This document shows, in pieces, positions 1 through 9,066 of a DNA stretch of 64,000 nucleotides. Under the pieces are notes generated by a model that saw only the letters and a program-made list of their open reading frames with translations, searched no databases and was not told where the DNA came from. Both the position numbers and the translations under genes were made by a program. How positions within the stretch are numbered: the first letter of the stretch is position 1; each line of letters starts with the position of its first letter. The DNA is from Streptomyces sp. NBC_01294 (lineage in GTDB: Bacteria; Actinomycetota; Actinomycetes; Streptomycetales; Streptomycetaceae), in assembly GCF_035917235.1 (NCBI RefSeq), contig NZ_CP108423.1, positions 7,469,501-7,533,500 on the forward strand. Direction: 5' to 3'.

Positions 1-293
1 GCCGCTGATGACTGCAAGGCTCCGTCATTTTGTTTGACTGCTAAGGCAGTCCGCCGACCTCCCCGCGGCCGTCAGCGCGTTGCGGGTCTGCGACGTGGTG
101 CTCTGGATGCATCACCGTACGGATCACCAACGGAGAAGCTGCACCGGGATCTGAAGTCCGTCGGTCTCACCCGAGGAAGCCTTCCGCTCGGAGGACCGAC
201 GGCCTCGTGTCCCCGGCGAAACACCCCAGTGACCTGCGGTGTACCAAAGTGCCAACTATCTCTCTGATTCCATACCCGCAGTTGCTGAACCTT
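1..293. other. Intergenic, no supported gene
   Basis: I see no credible gene here. The open frames on both strands lack a ribosome binding site and resemble no family I know. The segment ends in the left copy of the 28-nt direct repeat (229-256) and the target flank of the insertion sequence. It may be the remnant of an older mobile element into which the ISAzo13-type element inserted. Confidence 0.4.
229..256 (+). repeat. 28-nt direct repeat, left copy
   Basis: This copy begins GTGACCTGCGGTGTACCAAA and continues to 256. A second copy in the same orientation lies at 4186-4213 with one mismatch (T250 versus C4207). Weaker similarity continues for about 15 nt on the 3' side, ending in a shared CTGATTC. 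It probably marks the end of a mobile element or a duplicated junction; I cannot name the element. Confidence 0.75.
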
Positions 294-1995
294 CTAAGGG
301 ATTGCAGATCATCAAGGTGTTGCTTCCCGACCTGGGGCTCGTTGGTCTGGTATGCGCATCCCGGACGAGACCCGTGACCAACTCTCCGCGAAGTTCGCGG
401 TGTTGTTCCCGCATCTGGACGAGCGGCAGCGACGGCTGTTGATGGGAACCGAGGCCCGGCTGCTGGGGCATGGCGGCATCCGCGCTGTCGCTCGGGCGGC
501 CCAGGTCAGTGAGACGACGGTCCGCAATGGCGTGTTCGAGCTGGAATCCGGAGAGGAGCCGTTGGGGCGGGTCCGGCGTCCCGGCGGAGGACGCAAACGG
601 GTCGCCGATCTGGATCCGGGTGTGCGGCCGGCACTGCTGGCGCTGGTCGAGCCCGATGAGAGAGGCGACCCGATGTCGCCTCTGCGGTGGACTGTGAAAT
701 CGACCCGTACGATCGCGGCGGAGCTGGCCCGGGCCGGGCACCGGATCAGCGCCGATACCGTGGGCGATCTGCTGCGGGAGGAAGGCTTCAGTCTTCAGGC
801 CAACGCGAAGACGCTCGAGGGCAGTCAGCATCCGGACCGGGACGCCCAGTTCCGCTACCTCAACGAGCAGGCCCGCAACCACCGGGACACCGGCCAGCCG
901 GTCATCAGCGTCGACACCAAGAAGAAGGAACTCGTCGGCGAGTTCAAGAACAGCGGCCGCCAGTGGCGTCCCGCCAGCGAGCCTGTCCCGGTCAGCGTCC
1001 ACGACTTCGCCGACCCACAGTTGGGCAAAGCCGTCCCCTACGGGATCTACGATCTGACCGCGAACACCGGCTGGGTCAACGTCGGCACCGATCACGACAC
1101 CGCCGCGTTCGCCGTGGAATCGATCCGCCGCTGGTGGCTCGGCCAGGGCCAGGCTGCCTGCCCGCAGGCGACACAGCTGCTGATCACTGCCGACGCCGGA
1201 GGATCCAACGGCTACCGCACCCGGGCCTGGAAGCTCGAGCTGGCCCAACTCGCCGCTGAAACCGGACTGACGATCACCGTGTGTCACCTACCACCAGGCA
1301 CATCGAAGTGGAACAAGATCGAACACAGGCTGTTCTCGCACATCACCATGAACTGGAGTGGCCGCCCGCTGACCAGCCACGAAGTCATCGTGCAGTCGAT
1401 CGCCGCGACCACCACCCGCACCGGACTGCGCGTGAGGGCCGAACTCGACACCAACACCTACCCGACCGGAGTCCGCATCAAAGACGCTGAGATGGCCGCC
1501 CTGCCGCTGACCCGGCACGCGTTCCAGGGCGCCTGGAACTATGCACTGCACCCCCAGCCATCACCCGTAATCCCGGCGGCCCGGACCCCGCAGACGCCGG
1601 ATCCGGAGTGGGACCAGGCCTTGCTCTCCGATCCCGCACTGACCGGGATGACCCGCCGGCAACTGAACGACCTCACCGAGACCCTGGCCCCGGACGGGGA
1701 TATCCGGCGCGGCCGCCCGCCCCGGCTGACCTTCCCCGACCAGATCCTGGCCACCGTGCTTCACCTACGGGCCGCCCTGGCCGCGGAACCCCTCGCCGTG
1801 CTGTTCGCCACCAGCCGCACCGCGATGCACCGCACCCTCCTGAAGAACCGGCGCCTGCTCGAGACACACGGCATCACCATCCCACCGGCGACAACCCCAC
1901 CCACGGCCCTCGCCGCCCTTCAGGCCCGGGTCCAGGCACAGACCTGCGAAGACAACAAGATCAAAACAACGTGTTAATGATCTGCAATCCCTTAG
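294..1995 (+). mobile_element. ISAzo13-family insertion sequence, apparently intact
   Basis: The element is bounded by perfect 19-bp terminal inverted repeats: CTAAGGGATTGCAGATCAT at 294-312 and its reverse complement at 1977-1995. Between them lies one long transposase gene, whose stop codon overlaps the first base of the right repeat. Both outer flanks show TT (292-293 and 1996-1997), which could be a 2-bp target duplication but is too short to be convincing. Family assignment rests on the transposase. Confidence 0.85.
352..1977 (+). CDS. ISAzo13-family transposase
   Basis: This 541-residue DDE transposase moves the element at 294-1995. The N-terminus (about residues 30-75) reads as a helix-turn-helix with a VSETTVRNG core. 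The catalytic core contains SVDTKKKELVGEFKN (first Asp), TADAGGSN (second Asp) and KWNKIEHRLF (Glu), a block order I associate with ISAzo13 transposases. The final 130 residues are Pro/Arg-rich with a second HTH-like stretch (SRTAMHRTLL). No convincing ribosome binding site precedes ATG 352, so translation may start slightly upstream or be weak, as is common for transposases. No frameshift or premature stop is visible, so it may be active. Confidence 0.88.
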   Translation: MRIPDETRDQLSAKFAVLFPHLDERQRRLLMGTEARLLGHGGIRAVARAAQVSETTVRNGVFELESGEEPLGRVRRPGGGRKRVADLDPGVRPALLALVEPDERGDPMSPLRWTVKSTRTIAAELARAGHRISADTVGDLLREEGFSLQANAKTLEGSQHPDRDAQFRYLNEQARNHRDTGQPVISVDTKKKELVGEFKNSGRQWRPASEPVPVSVHDFADPQLGKAVPYGIYDLTANTGWVNVGTDHDTAAFAVESIRRWWLGQGQAACPQATQLLITADAGGSNGYRTRAWKLELAQLAAETGLTITVCHLPPGTSKWNKIEHRLFSHITMNWSGRPLTSHEVIVQSIAATTTRTGLRVRAELDTNTYPTGVRIKDAEMAALPLTRHAFQGAWNYALHPQPSPVIPAARTPQTPDPEWDQALLSDPALTGMTRRQLNDLTETLAPDGDIRRGRPPRLTFPDQILATVLHLRAALAAEPLAVLFATSRTAMHRTLLKNRRLLETHGITIPPATTPPTALAALQARVQAQTCEDNKIKTTC

Positions 1996-2296
1996 TTGGC
2001 ATCGATGCAGGTCCCGGACGTGGCCTGGTGCCAGATGTGAAACCTGGTCACATGCTGTTGTGACGAGGCTTTTGGTTGGCACGAAAGCGCTAGTTGGCCC
2101 CCGATTCGCTCGCGCGGAGCGCCCCGCGGCGCGTGGCTGCGGGGCGCCTGCCTGGTGGGGGTTAGTCGATCTGCTCTAACGCCGAAAAGGACCAAGTGGA
2201 GTCGCCCCCCTCGCGTTCCGGTACGCCTCCGTGCCCCAGGCCGCCCCGATGACGGCGGTCCCGTACCCCGGCCGACAGGCCCGGAGGAGATCCCGC
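1996..2296. other. Intergenic between IS and sialidase-like gene
   Basis: No gene is supported. TAGTTGGC occurs at 1993-2000 and again at 2091-2098, and its reverse complement GCCAACTA occurs at 251-258 on the other side of the insertion sequence. This suggests the element landed inside an older element with GCCAACTA-type ends. The ribosome binding site of the next gene (GGAGGAG, about 2283-2289) lies at the right end. Confidence 0.45.
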
Positions 2297-3769
2297 ATGC
2301 GCGTCCGCCTGCCCCTGACCGCCGTCACCGCCGCCGCGCTCCTCCTCGTCACGGTCACCGGTGCAACTCCCGCCGCAGTAGGCCGGAACCCCGACGGCAC
2401 ACCACTGGTCAAGGTGTCCCAGGGCGACCCGTACGCGACGTGCACCATCGGAGCGAGGTCCCCCGACAGCATCGTCTACCCGGGCACAGAGGTCGAGCCG
2501 TACCTGTCCGTCGATCCGCGCGACCCCAAGCGTGTGGTCACCGTGTTCCAGCAGGACCGCTGGAACGACGGCGGCGCCCGTGGCCTGGTGGCAGGCTGGA
2601 CCACGGACGGCCACACCTTCCACCGGAGCACGCTGCCGTTCAGCCTGTGCGCCCCGGGCGGAGCGGACTTCGAACGGGCCACCGATCCCTGGGTGAGCAC
2701 CGGCCCGGACGGCACCGTCTACGCGAGCGGCGAGGGCGTCGACTTCACCAAGAGCACGCGCACCGGCCTCCTGGCCGCCACGTCCCGCGACGGCGGCCGC
2801 ACTTGGCAGAACCTCACCACCACGCACGTCGACGAGCAGCCGTTCTTCAACGACAAGCCCTCGCTCACCGCCGACCCGATCCGCAAGGGCACCGCCTACC
2901 AGGTCTGGGACCGCCTCGACAACGACCCGCCCGGCCCCAGCTCCCTCGACGGTCCGGGCTACATCTCCGTCACCCGGGACGGCGGCCGTACATGGAGCGG
3001 GGCCCGGCTGTTCGTCGACACCAGCACCGTGCCCAACACCCAGACCATCGGCCATCTGATCGTCGTCGACCGGCACACCGGTACCCTGTACGACTTCTTC
3101 GACCGGATCACCCACTCCGAGGACCTGAGCACCGTCGTCGAAGCCCGCTACGAGGTGGTCACCTCGACCGACGCCGGAGAGACCTGGAGCGCCCCGGTCA
3201 CCGTGGCCCGGGACACCTCCGTACCGGAGGTCGACCCGAACGACCCCACCAAACTGCTGCGCGCCGCGTCCACCCTGCCCAGCCCGGCCGTCGACCCGAA
3301 GACGGGCACGCTCTACATGGCGTACGAGGGCTCGGACTTCTCCGGCGGCAGGTTCGACTCCGTCCAGCTGGTGCGCTCCACCGACGGCGGACGCACCTGG
3401 GGAGCCCCGGAGCTGATCAGCCCGGAGGACGTGCCGGCCTTCTCCCCGTCGATCGCGGTCACCGAGCGGGGTACGGTCGCGCTCACCTACTACGACCTGC
3501 GCTTCCTCGAGCCCGGCAACACCACCACCCTGCCCACCGCCTACCAGCTGGCCACCCTGCCGCACGGGGACCCGAAGCGCCGGACCGAGCGACGCATCTC
3601 GCGGATCTTCGACTGGCTGCAGGCACCGTTCGCCGGGGGCTACTTCCTCGGCGACTACCAAGGCCTGGTGGCGGACGGCAAGGGAGTACGGGCGGTGCTC
3701 ACCGAGACCCACCCCGGCGCACCACTGAACCGTACGGACGTGTACACCAGCAGTCTCCGCACCCGCTGA
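2297..3769 (+). CDS. Secreted sialidase/BNR-repeat exo-enzyme-like protein
   Basis: The protein is predicted to be secreted and to adopt a six-bladed beta-propeller. ATG 2297 is chosen because GGAGGAG lies 6-7 nt upstream and the protein then opens with a textbook signal peptide (basic MRVR, then an Ala/Leu/Val core, cleavage near residue 30). At least four Asp-box motifs of the S/T-x-D-G-G-x-T-W type are visible: SRDGGRTWQ, TRDGGRTWS, STDAGETWS and STDGGRTWG. These are typical of sialidases and other BNR-repeat glycosidases. I could not confirm a sialidase Arg triad, so the substrate is unknown. Length is 490 residues. It stands alone between the insertion sequence and decayed DNA. Confidence 0.75.
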   Translation: MRVRLPLTAVTAAALLLVTVTGATPAAVGRNPDGTPLVKVSQGDPYATCTIGARSPDSIVYPGTEVEPYLSVDPRDPKRVVTVFQQDRWNDGGARGLVAGWTTDGHTFHRSTLPFSLCAPGGADFERATDPWVSTGPDGTVYASGEGVDFTKSTRTGLLAATSRDGGRTWQNLTTTHVDEQPFFNDKPSLTADPIRKGTAYQVWDRLDNDPPGPSSLDGPGYISVTRDGGRTWSGARLFVDTSTVPNTQTIGHLIVVDRHTGTLYDFFDRITHSEDLSTVVEARYEVVTSTDAGETWSAPVTVARDTSVPEVDPNDPTKLLRAASTLPSPAVDPKTGTLYMAYEGSDFSGGRFDSVQLVRSTDGGRTWGAPELISPEDVPAFSPSIAVTERGTVALTYYDLRFLEPGNTTTLPTAYQLATLPHGDPKRRTERRISRIFDWLQAPFAGGYFLGDYQGLVADGKGVRAVLTETHPGAPLNRTDVYTSSLRTR

Positions 3770-4185
3770 CCGACGCGGACGCCGTCGGCCGGCCCGACCG
3801 CCGACGGCTGCAGACAGGCCTCGGACCCACTCCGTGACCACGCTGGGCGGGGAGGTTTGACCACGTCCCGCCCGGCGGGGCGGCCCTGTTTTGGGGTCGC
3901 GTGAACGCGGTCTGGTTCGTGACTGACCGGAACAGCGCGCTTGTTCCGCCGGATGAGTAGCGGTGGATCATGCTGCCGGGCTTTTATGACTGGTGGGGTC
4001 GGTGCCGTGGACTGGGCATGAACTCCGTTCAGACGCGTGCAGGTGGCCCCTTGTTTCGGCCTCGGATCGCGGTCCGGGTCCTTGTGTCGGCCGCCGCGAT
4101 CGGCCCCCTGTCGTCCGGGGCGGGGCTGGAGGTTGCACGGCCCGAACTCGTCCATGCGGAAGATGGCGTCGGGTTGACACGCCTC

Positions 4186-4213
4186 GTGACCTGCGGTGTA
4201 CCAAAGCGCCAAC
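4186..4213 (+). repeat. 28-nt direct repeat, right copy
   Basis: This is the second copy of the repeat at 229-256, in the same orientation, 27 of 28 positions identical, and about 3.96 kb away. The intervening DNA contains the ISAzo13-type element and the sialidase-like gene. The pair could be the residue of two copies of one element or the limits of an imported segment. Confidence 0.75.
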
Positions 4214-4301
4214 CAACTTGCTGATTCGGCGCGAGCAGGGCCTGACGGCCGGCGGGCAGTCGTTGCCACTGCGTACCGGCCCCCGTTGCCGAACTGCGAG
4301 C

Positions 4302-4548
4302 GTGCTGCTCGGGGCGGATCACCTCAAGGTGTTCATGATGGTGCTCTGCCTCGCGGCGGACCGTGCGAACACCGCGGTGGATCCGGACGGCGACCTCAGG
4401 GATCAGCCCGTGGTGATCGAGCACTTCATCTTCCTGCTCGACGACGTCCGCGCCGAGGAGATCGCCGCGGGGATCAAGCTTCCTCACGGCGGCCCCGGAC
4501 CTCGATGTCTGGCGACCCGAGGCGGCCGGGCGCCCGAAGGTCTCCTGA
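4302..4548 (+). pseudogene. Decayed protein fragment, unknown family
   Basis: From GTG 4302 the translation is protein-like (a hydrophobic, acidic stretch including HLKVFMMVLCLAADRANTA and EHFIFLLDDVRAEEIAAG). Near 4480-4490 the protein-like character moves by one frame, continuing as APDLDVWRPEAAGRP to a TGA at 4546. A single frameshift would join these into about 82 residues. I do not recognise the family, and no promoter or ribosome binding site is convincing. Confidence 0.25.
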
Positions 4549-4893
4549 CTCCGGGCCGTGCGGGACCGCGTTTGACTCCTCGGACCAGCCCAGCACCTGG
4601 GCCGCTGGCATGTCTGCCACCGATCCAGGGGCTTCTGGGCAGCCGGTGGATCCGGTCCGTGCTGCTATGCCCGGCCCCTCCGCCAGCGGGTCCAGCTGCT
4701 CTTCCGCTCCAATGGCGCTACCGGCCCTCGCGGAGACGCAGAACCGATTCACGCGGCCCCGACCGGGCGCACCGGTGCACGATCTGCTCCTGCACCTAGC
4801 CCAGACCTGTCCTCACATCGCCCATGACCAGGCCATTGAGCGCCTTGGCAAACAGTGACACCAATCGCTGTTGCAGTAGTGGTTGACCGGCCG

Positions 4894-4920
4894 CTTGAGC
4901 GAGCATATGCTCGCATCAAG
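4894..4920. promoter_or_regulatory. Operator-like inverted repeat
   Basis: The core GCGAGCATATGCTCGC (4899-4914) is a perfect 16-bp palindrome. It is flanked by CTTGA and TCAAG, which extend the symmetry to 27 nt with one unpaired A. Size and symmetry are typical of TetR-family operators. No regulator gene is next to it, so it may be an orphan left by deletion. Confidence 0.45.
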
Positions 4921-5279
4921 TCGGCCAGCCCCAAGGTGAGTTGACTGACGTCGTGGTTGGATGCGAAATGGGGCAAAGTGATGGGTTTAGCTGCTCCTGG
5001 GGTACTTCTCTAGATCTGGCTGAGGGGCCTCCCCATGTGGAGGGTTGCGCCGATCTCTTCGGGTAGTTGCTTGCATGTCAATGCACCCACGGAACCACAG
5101 AGTCGAACACGGAAACCTGTGCAGCGACTTCCGAACGTTCCTGTGGAAAGCCCCGATTGGCGGATCCGATCGTCACGGCTGCCCTCGACGCAGGGGCTCA
5201 TCAGTCGTCCTGCGGTCCCGCATCGGGGAGAGACGCCCGCCGCCTCCGGAAGAAGATTTAGAACTAAGAGACGTATTTC

Positions 5280-5546
5280 ATGTCGAATAAGACGAAGAAA
5301 AGGCCGTCCTGGGGATTTGGTGCGTTCATTATGGCGCTCTCCCTGGGTTTCCTGACCGGCGCTCCGGCGTACCCACAGAGCGGCGAGTCCAGCACCTGGA
5401 GCCCTGAACGGCCTGGCGGCGCACAGGTGCGGTCGGGAACGGGCTGGGCCCAGGCACGCGACAGCAAGGGCAACGTCGCCACTGTGTCTTTCGACGGCGC
5501 CGCTCGTGTCTCCGTCTCCTGCAACAATGGGCCGGCCTGCACGTGA
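5280..5546 (+). CDS. Small secreted hypothetical protein
   Basis: The 88-residue protein starts at ATG 5280 with a basic N-terminus (MSNKTKKRPS), then a hydrophobic segment (about residues 11-28) ending in Ala-Pro-Ala, consistent with a signal peptide. The mature part is short, polar and Gly/Ser-rich, with two Cys close to the C-terminus (SCNNGPACT) that could form a disulfide. The upstream AAGAGA is only a weak ribosome binding site. I do not recognise a family. Its base composition is lower in GC than the core genes, like the start of the NRPS downstream. A link to the NRPS, 390 nt away, is only positional. Confidence 0.45.
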   Translation: MSNKTKKRPSWGFGAFIMALSLGFLTGAPAYPQSGESSTWSPERPGGAQVRSGTGWAQARDSKGNVATVSFDGAARVSVSCNNGPACT

Positions 5547-5751
5547 GCGAGTTCCTCGACGATGGTCCGCCCGGATGTCATCTGGACCCCGTACTCCCAG
5601 TATCATCGGCGGCTCGGCTCCATGTCGGACACCGGACACTTTGATCATCCGGATGCGACACCCGGGGCGTATGCTCCTCAGGCTCCCGACGCCGACCTCG
5701 TCCCTCCTGTATATGTGAAGCCCCCCGCTGTGACATCGCTGTTGCGTGGAC

Positions 5752-5765
5752 TGACAACGTTGTCA
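5752..5765. promoter_or_regulatory. Perfect palindrome, LacI-type operator candidate
   Basis: TGACAACGTTGTCA is a perfect 14-bp palindrome with the central CG typical of LacI/GalR-family operators. It lies 170 bp upstream of the NRPS start codon, in the only sizeable non-coding gap before that gene. No LacI-family gene is in the window, so any regulator would act from elsewhere. Confidence 0.45.
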
Positions 5766-5924
5766 ATACGTAGGTGGCCGATCAGGAACGGAAATGCGAC
5801 CTGGAATTACGGAGGGTCGGTATGGGGTGGCTATGGGGCTTGTCTCCTAAGTTATCTCCGAACGGCTCGGAGAAGTCGTTCATCTTAAATTAGTTGCTCC
5901 TGGTGTGGGGCGCGAACGTTGACC

Positions 5925-5928
5925 GAGG
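5925..5928 (+). promoter_or_regulatory. Ribosome binding site deciding the NRPS start
   Basis: GAGG lies 7 nt before ATG 5936. The alternative in-frame TTG at 5894 has no such sequence, so ATG 5936 is preferred and the protein is 5612 rather than 5626 residues long. Confidence 0.7.
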
Positions 5929-5935
5929 TGTGGAT

Positions 5936-8900
5936 ATGTCTGGATCGCATGGTGGCCGTCGTGAACTGATGGCCGGACAGCTTGGCGTATGGCATGCGCA
6001 GCAACTCAATCCGGATAATCCCATCTATAACATGGGTGAATACATAGAGATTCACGGAAAGGTGGACACGGGCCCTTTTGAAGCGGCCGTGCGCAGAGTC
6101 GTCCAAGAAGTTGACTGTCTTCGCCTGCGTTTCGAGGGAACCGCAGATGAAGTCCCGCGGCAGCATTTTGACCTGCGGAGCGATTGGCTGTTTCACGTGA
6201 TCGACGTGAGCGGTGAGGAGGATCCCCGTTCCAGCGCGGAGAGTTGGATGTGGGCGGACATGCGACGTCCAGTCGATCTCCAGGGCGCTGAACTTTTCAC
6301 CCAAGCCATGTTCAAGGTCGACGAAGATCTCTTCCTCTGGTATTACAGAATTCACCACATCATCGCAGACGGACTCGCAGGATCCCTGATAGCCGCCCGA
6401 GTGGCTGCGGTTTACACGGCACTGTTGGCTGGCGAATCCCTCACGGGAAGTGCGCTTCCCTCGAGTTCCGTACTGATGGATGCCGATTCCGATTATCGGA
6501 TGTCCGCGGAATTCGAACTGGACCGGGAGTACTGGACGGAGCGTCTTTCCGATCGCCCTCAAACGGTCAGCTTGAGCGGCCGGGAACCCTCCACAACACC
6601 CCATGAACTGACACGTCATACGCTCCACATTCCTCCCGCCGCCGCCGCGGAACTCAGAAGCTCCGCACGTCGGCTGGGGACGAGCCTCTCGGGTCTGGCC
6701 ATAGCCGCGAGCGCTGCCTACCTCCATCGCGCCACGGGACAAGAGGACATCATTCTCGGGGTCCCCGTCATGGGCAGAACAACTGCCCTGCGGGACGTCC
6801 CGGGAATGACGGCGAATATCATTCCTCTACGCCTCACAGTGCAGCCGAAGGCCGCGGTGAGGGAACTTGTTAAGCAGGTGTCTCGCGGAGTAAGAGATGC
6901 TTTGCGGCATCAGCGATACCGCTACGAGGACATCCTCAGAGACCTGAAGCTCGTAGGGCGCAGTGGACTTTACCCGCTGCTGGTCAATATCGTCTCCTTT
7001 GACTACGACCTGAGATTCGGTGACGCCCCCAGCAGTGCGCACGGGCTCGGTGGCATCAATTTCAATGACCTGTCGATTTCGGTGTACGACAGGTCATCCG
7101 ACGGAAGCATTTCCGTGGTGGTGGATGCCAACCCGGATCTTTACAGCCGGGGAGCAGCGCAGGAGCATGCTGCGAAATTCCTTGACGTGATGAACTGGAT
7201 GGCGCGTTCCACTGCGGAGGACCGCGTACACCAGATCACGTTGATGAGCCGTTCCGAGCAGTGTCTGGTTCTCGAGGACTGGAACGACACCGCGCGGGAG
7301 GTGCCCGCGGCGACGCTGCCGGAGCTGTTCCAGACGCAGGCCGCGCGCACCCCCGACGCGACCGCCGTCGTCTTCGAGGATATCGAGGTGACCTATGCGG
7401 ACCTCAACGCCCGCGCCAACCGCCTCGCCCGCCTGCTGATCGACCGCGGAGTGGGACCCGAGTCGCTGGTCGCGGTCATGATGCACCGCTCTGTCGACCT
7501 GGTGGTCGCGCTCCTTGCGGTGGTCAAGGCCGGCGGCGCGTACGTACCCGTTGACCCGGACTACCCCGCCGACCGCATCACTTACGTCCTCACCGACGCG
7601 CAGCCCCTCCTCGTGCTCACCAGCACGGACCTGGTTTCCCGCCTCACCGACGGCCACCCGCCGCACGTGGTCGTCGACGACCCCCGGACCACCACCGCAC
7701 TCGAGGGCCTTCAAGGAACCGACCCCGCCGACACCGAGCGCCGCGCCCCCCTGCTGCCCGCCCACCCCACCTACGTCATCTACACCTCCGGCTCCACCGG
7801 ACGGCCGAAGGGTGTGGCCGTACCCCATGCGGGTATCGTCAACTGGCTGACCTGGATGCAGGGCGCCTACAACGTGACTCCCTCGGACCGGGTGTTGCAG
7901 AAGACCCCCTTCGGTTTCGACGTGTCGGTACGGGAGTTCTTCTGGCCGCTGCTCCAGGGTGCGACATTGGTGGTCGCCAAGCCCTCGGGCCACCGCGACC
8001 CCGGGTACCTGGCCGAGTTGATCCAGCGCGAACGTGTCACGATCGCGCACTTCGTCCCGTCTCTGCTGCAGGTCTTCCTCCGTGAACCGGCCGCCGCCGC
8101 CTGTACCGACCTACGAGCTGTGTTCTGCAGTGGCGAAGCGCTCCCCAGCGACATCGCCGGGCAGTTCCGGAACGTACTGGACGTTCCGCTTCACAATCTC
8201 TACGGTCCCACCGAGGCGTCGGTCGAGGTCACCGCATGGACGTGTGACAGCGACACCAGCGGCAGCAGTGTCCCCATCGGCCGTCCGGTCTGGAACACCC
8301 AGGTCTATGTGCTGGACGCGGCGTTGGGGCCGGTGCCGGTGGGTGTTGCGGGTGAGTTGTACCTGGCCGGCATCCAGCTGGCCCGTGGCTACCTCGAGCG
8401 GCCGGGGCTGACGGCGGAGAGGTTTGTGGCCAACCCGTTCACCCCGGGTGAGCGGATGTACCGCACCGGTGACCTGGCTCGTTGGAACGTCCACGGTCAG
8501 ATCGAATACCTCGGGCGGACGGATGACCAGGTGAAGATCCGTGGTTTCCGGATCGAGCTGGGTGAGATCGAGGCGGCGCTGACAGCGCATCCGTCCGTGG
8601 CGCAGTCGGCGGTGATGGTGCGTGAGGACCGCCCCGGCGACAAGCGACTGGTCGGCTACCTCGTTCCGGCGAGCGGTCCGGAGGGTGTGGACGTCGCCGT
8701 AGTGCGCAGGCATCTGCAGGGTGTGTTGCCGGAGTTCATGGTGCCGTCGGCTTTGGTGGTGCTGGATGCGCTGCCCTTGTCGGTGAACGGAAAGCTGGAC
8801 CGCAGGGCTCTGCCCGCTCCGGACTACCAGGCGGCCGATGGTGGCCGTGGGCCGTCGACGGTGCAGGAGGAGATCCTGTGCAAGGTGTTCGCCGAGATCC

Positions 8901-9066
8901 TGGGCCTGTCCACGGTCGGGGTGGAGGACAATTTCTTCGAGCTGGGTGGCCACTCACTGCTTGCGACCCGGCTGGTGAGCCGTATCCGGTCGGTCTTCGG
9001 GGCCGAGGTGCCGATCCGGACGCTGTTCGAGGCGCCCACCCCGGCCGCCCTGGCGGGCCGGTTGAC
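5936..9066 (+). other. NRPS module 1: C(starter-like)-A(Ser-like)-T
   Basis: The C domain (about 5975-7240) has an intact HHIIADG active site at residues 140-146. Its opening, [11 protein letters not shown], resembles the initiating C domains of siderophore-type synthetases of the EntF/DhbF kind. The A domain (about 7275-8830) reads DVRHFSLVEK. Serine domains commonly read DVWHxSLxD, so two of ten positions depart from that pattern: W239 is Arg (CGG at 7931-7933, one base from TGG) and 331 is Glu instead of Asp. The T-domain Ser codon is at 8954. Substrate: serine or a close analogue, uncertain. Confidence 0.7.

Larger units (their letters stand above)
3770..5279. other. Long region with only decayed or unconvincing frames
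   Basis: About 1.5 kb between the sialidase-like gene and a small secreted-protein gene. Several overlapping open frames exist on both strands, but none has a good start with a ribosome binding site and none resembles a known family over its length. It holds the right copy of the 28-nt repeat (4186-4213), a short protein-like stretch interrupted by a frameshift (4302-4548) and an operator-like inverted repeat (4894-4920). I read it as a scar of element insertion and deletion. Confidence 0.5.
5547..5935. other. NRPS upstream region
   Basis: This 389-nt gap precedes the NRPS and should hold its promoter. It is relatively AT-rich for this genome. Visible elements are the perfect 14-bp palindrome at 5752-5765, a 7-bp inverted repeat TCTCCGA/TCGGAGA (5855-5873, 5-nt loop) and the ribosome binding site at 5925-5928. 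I see no -35/-10 pair convincing enough to annotate. Confidence 0.5.

Noticed and set aside
2162..3841. Long frames on both strands over the sialidase-like gene
   Set aside because: The Asp-box motifs, signal peptide and ribosome binding site fit only the frame starting at 2297.
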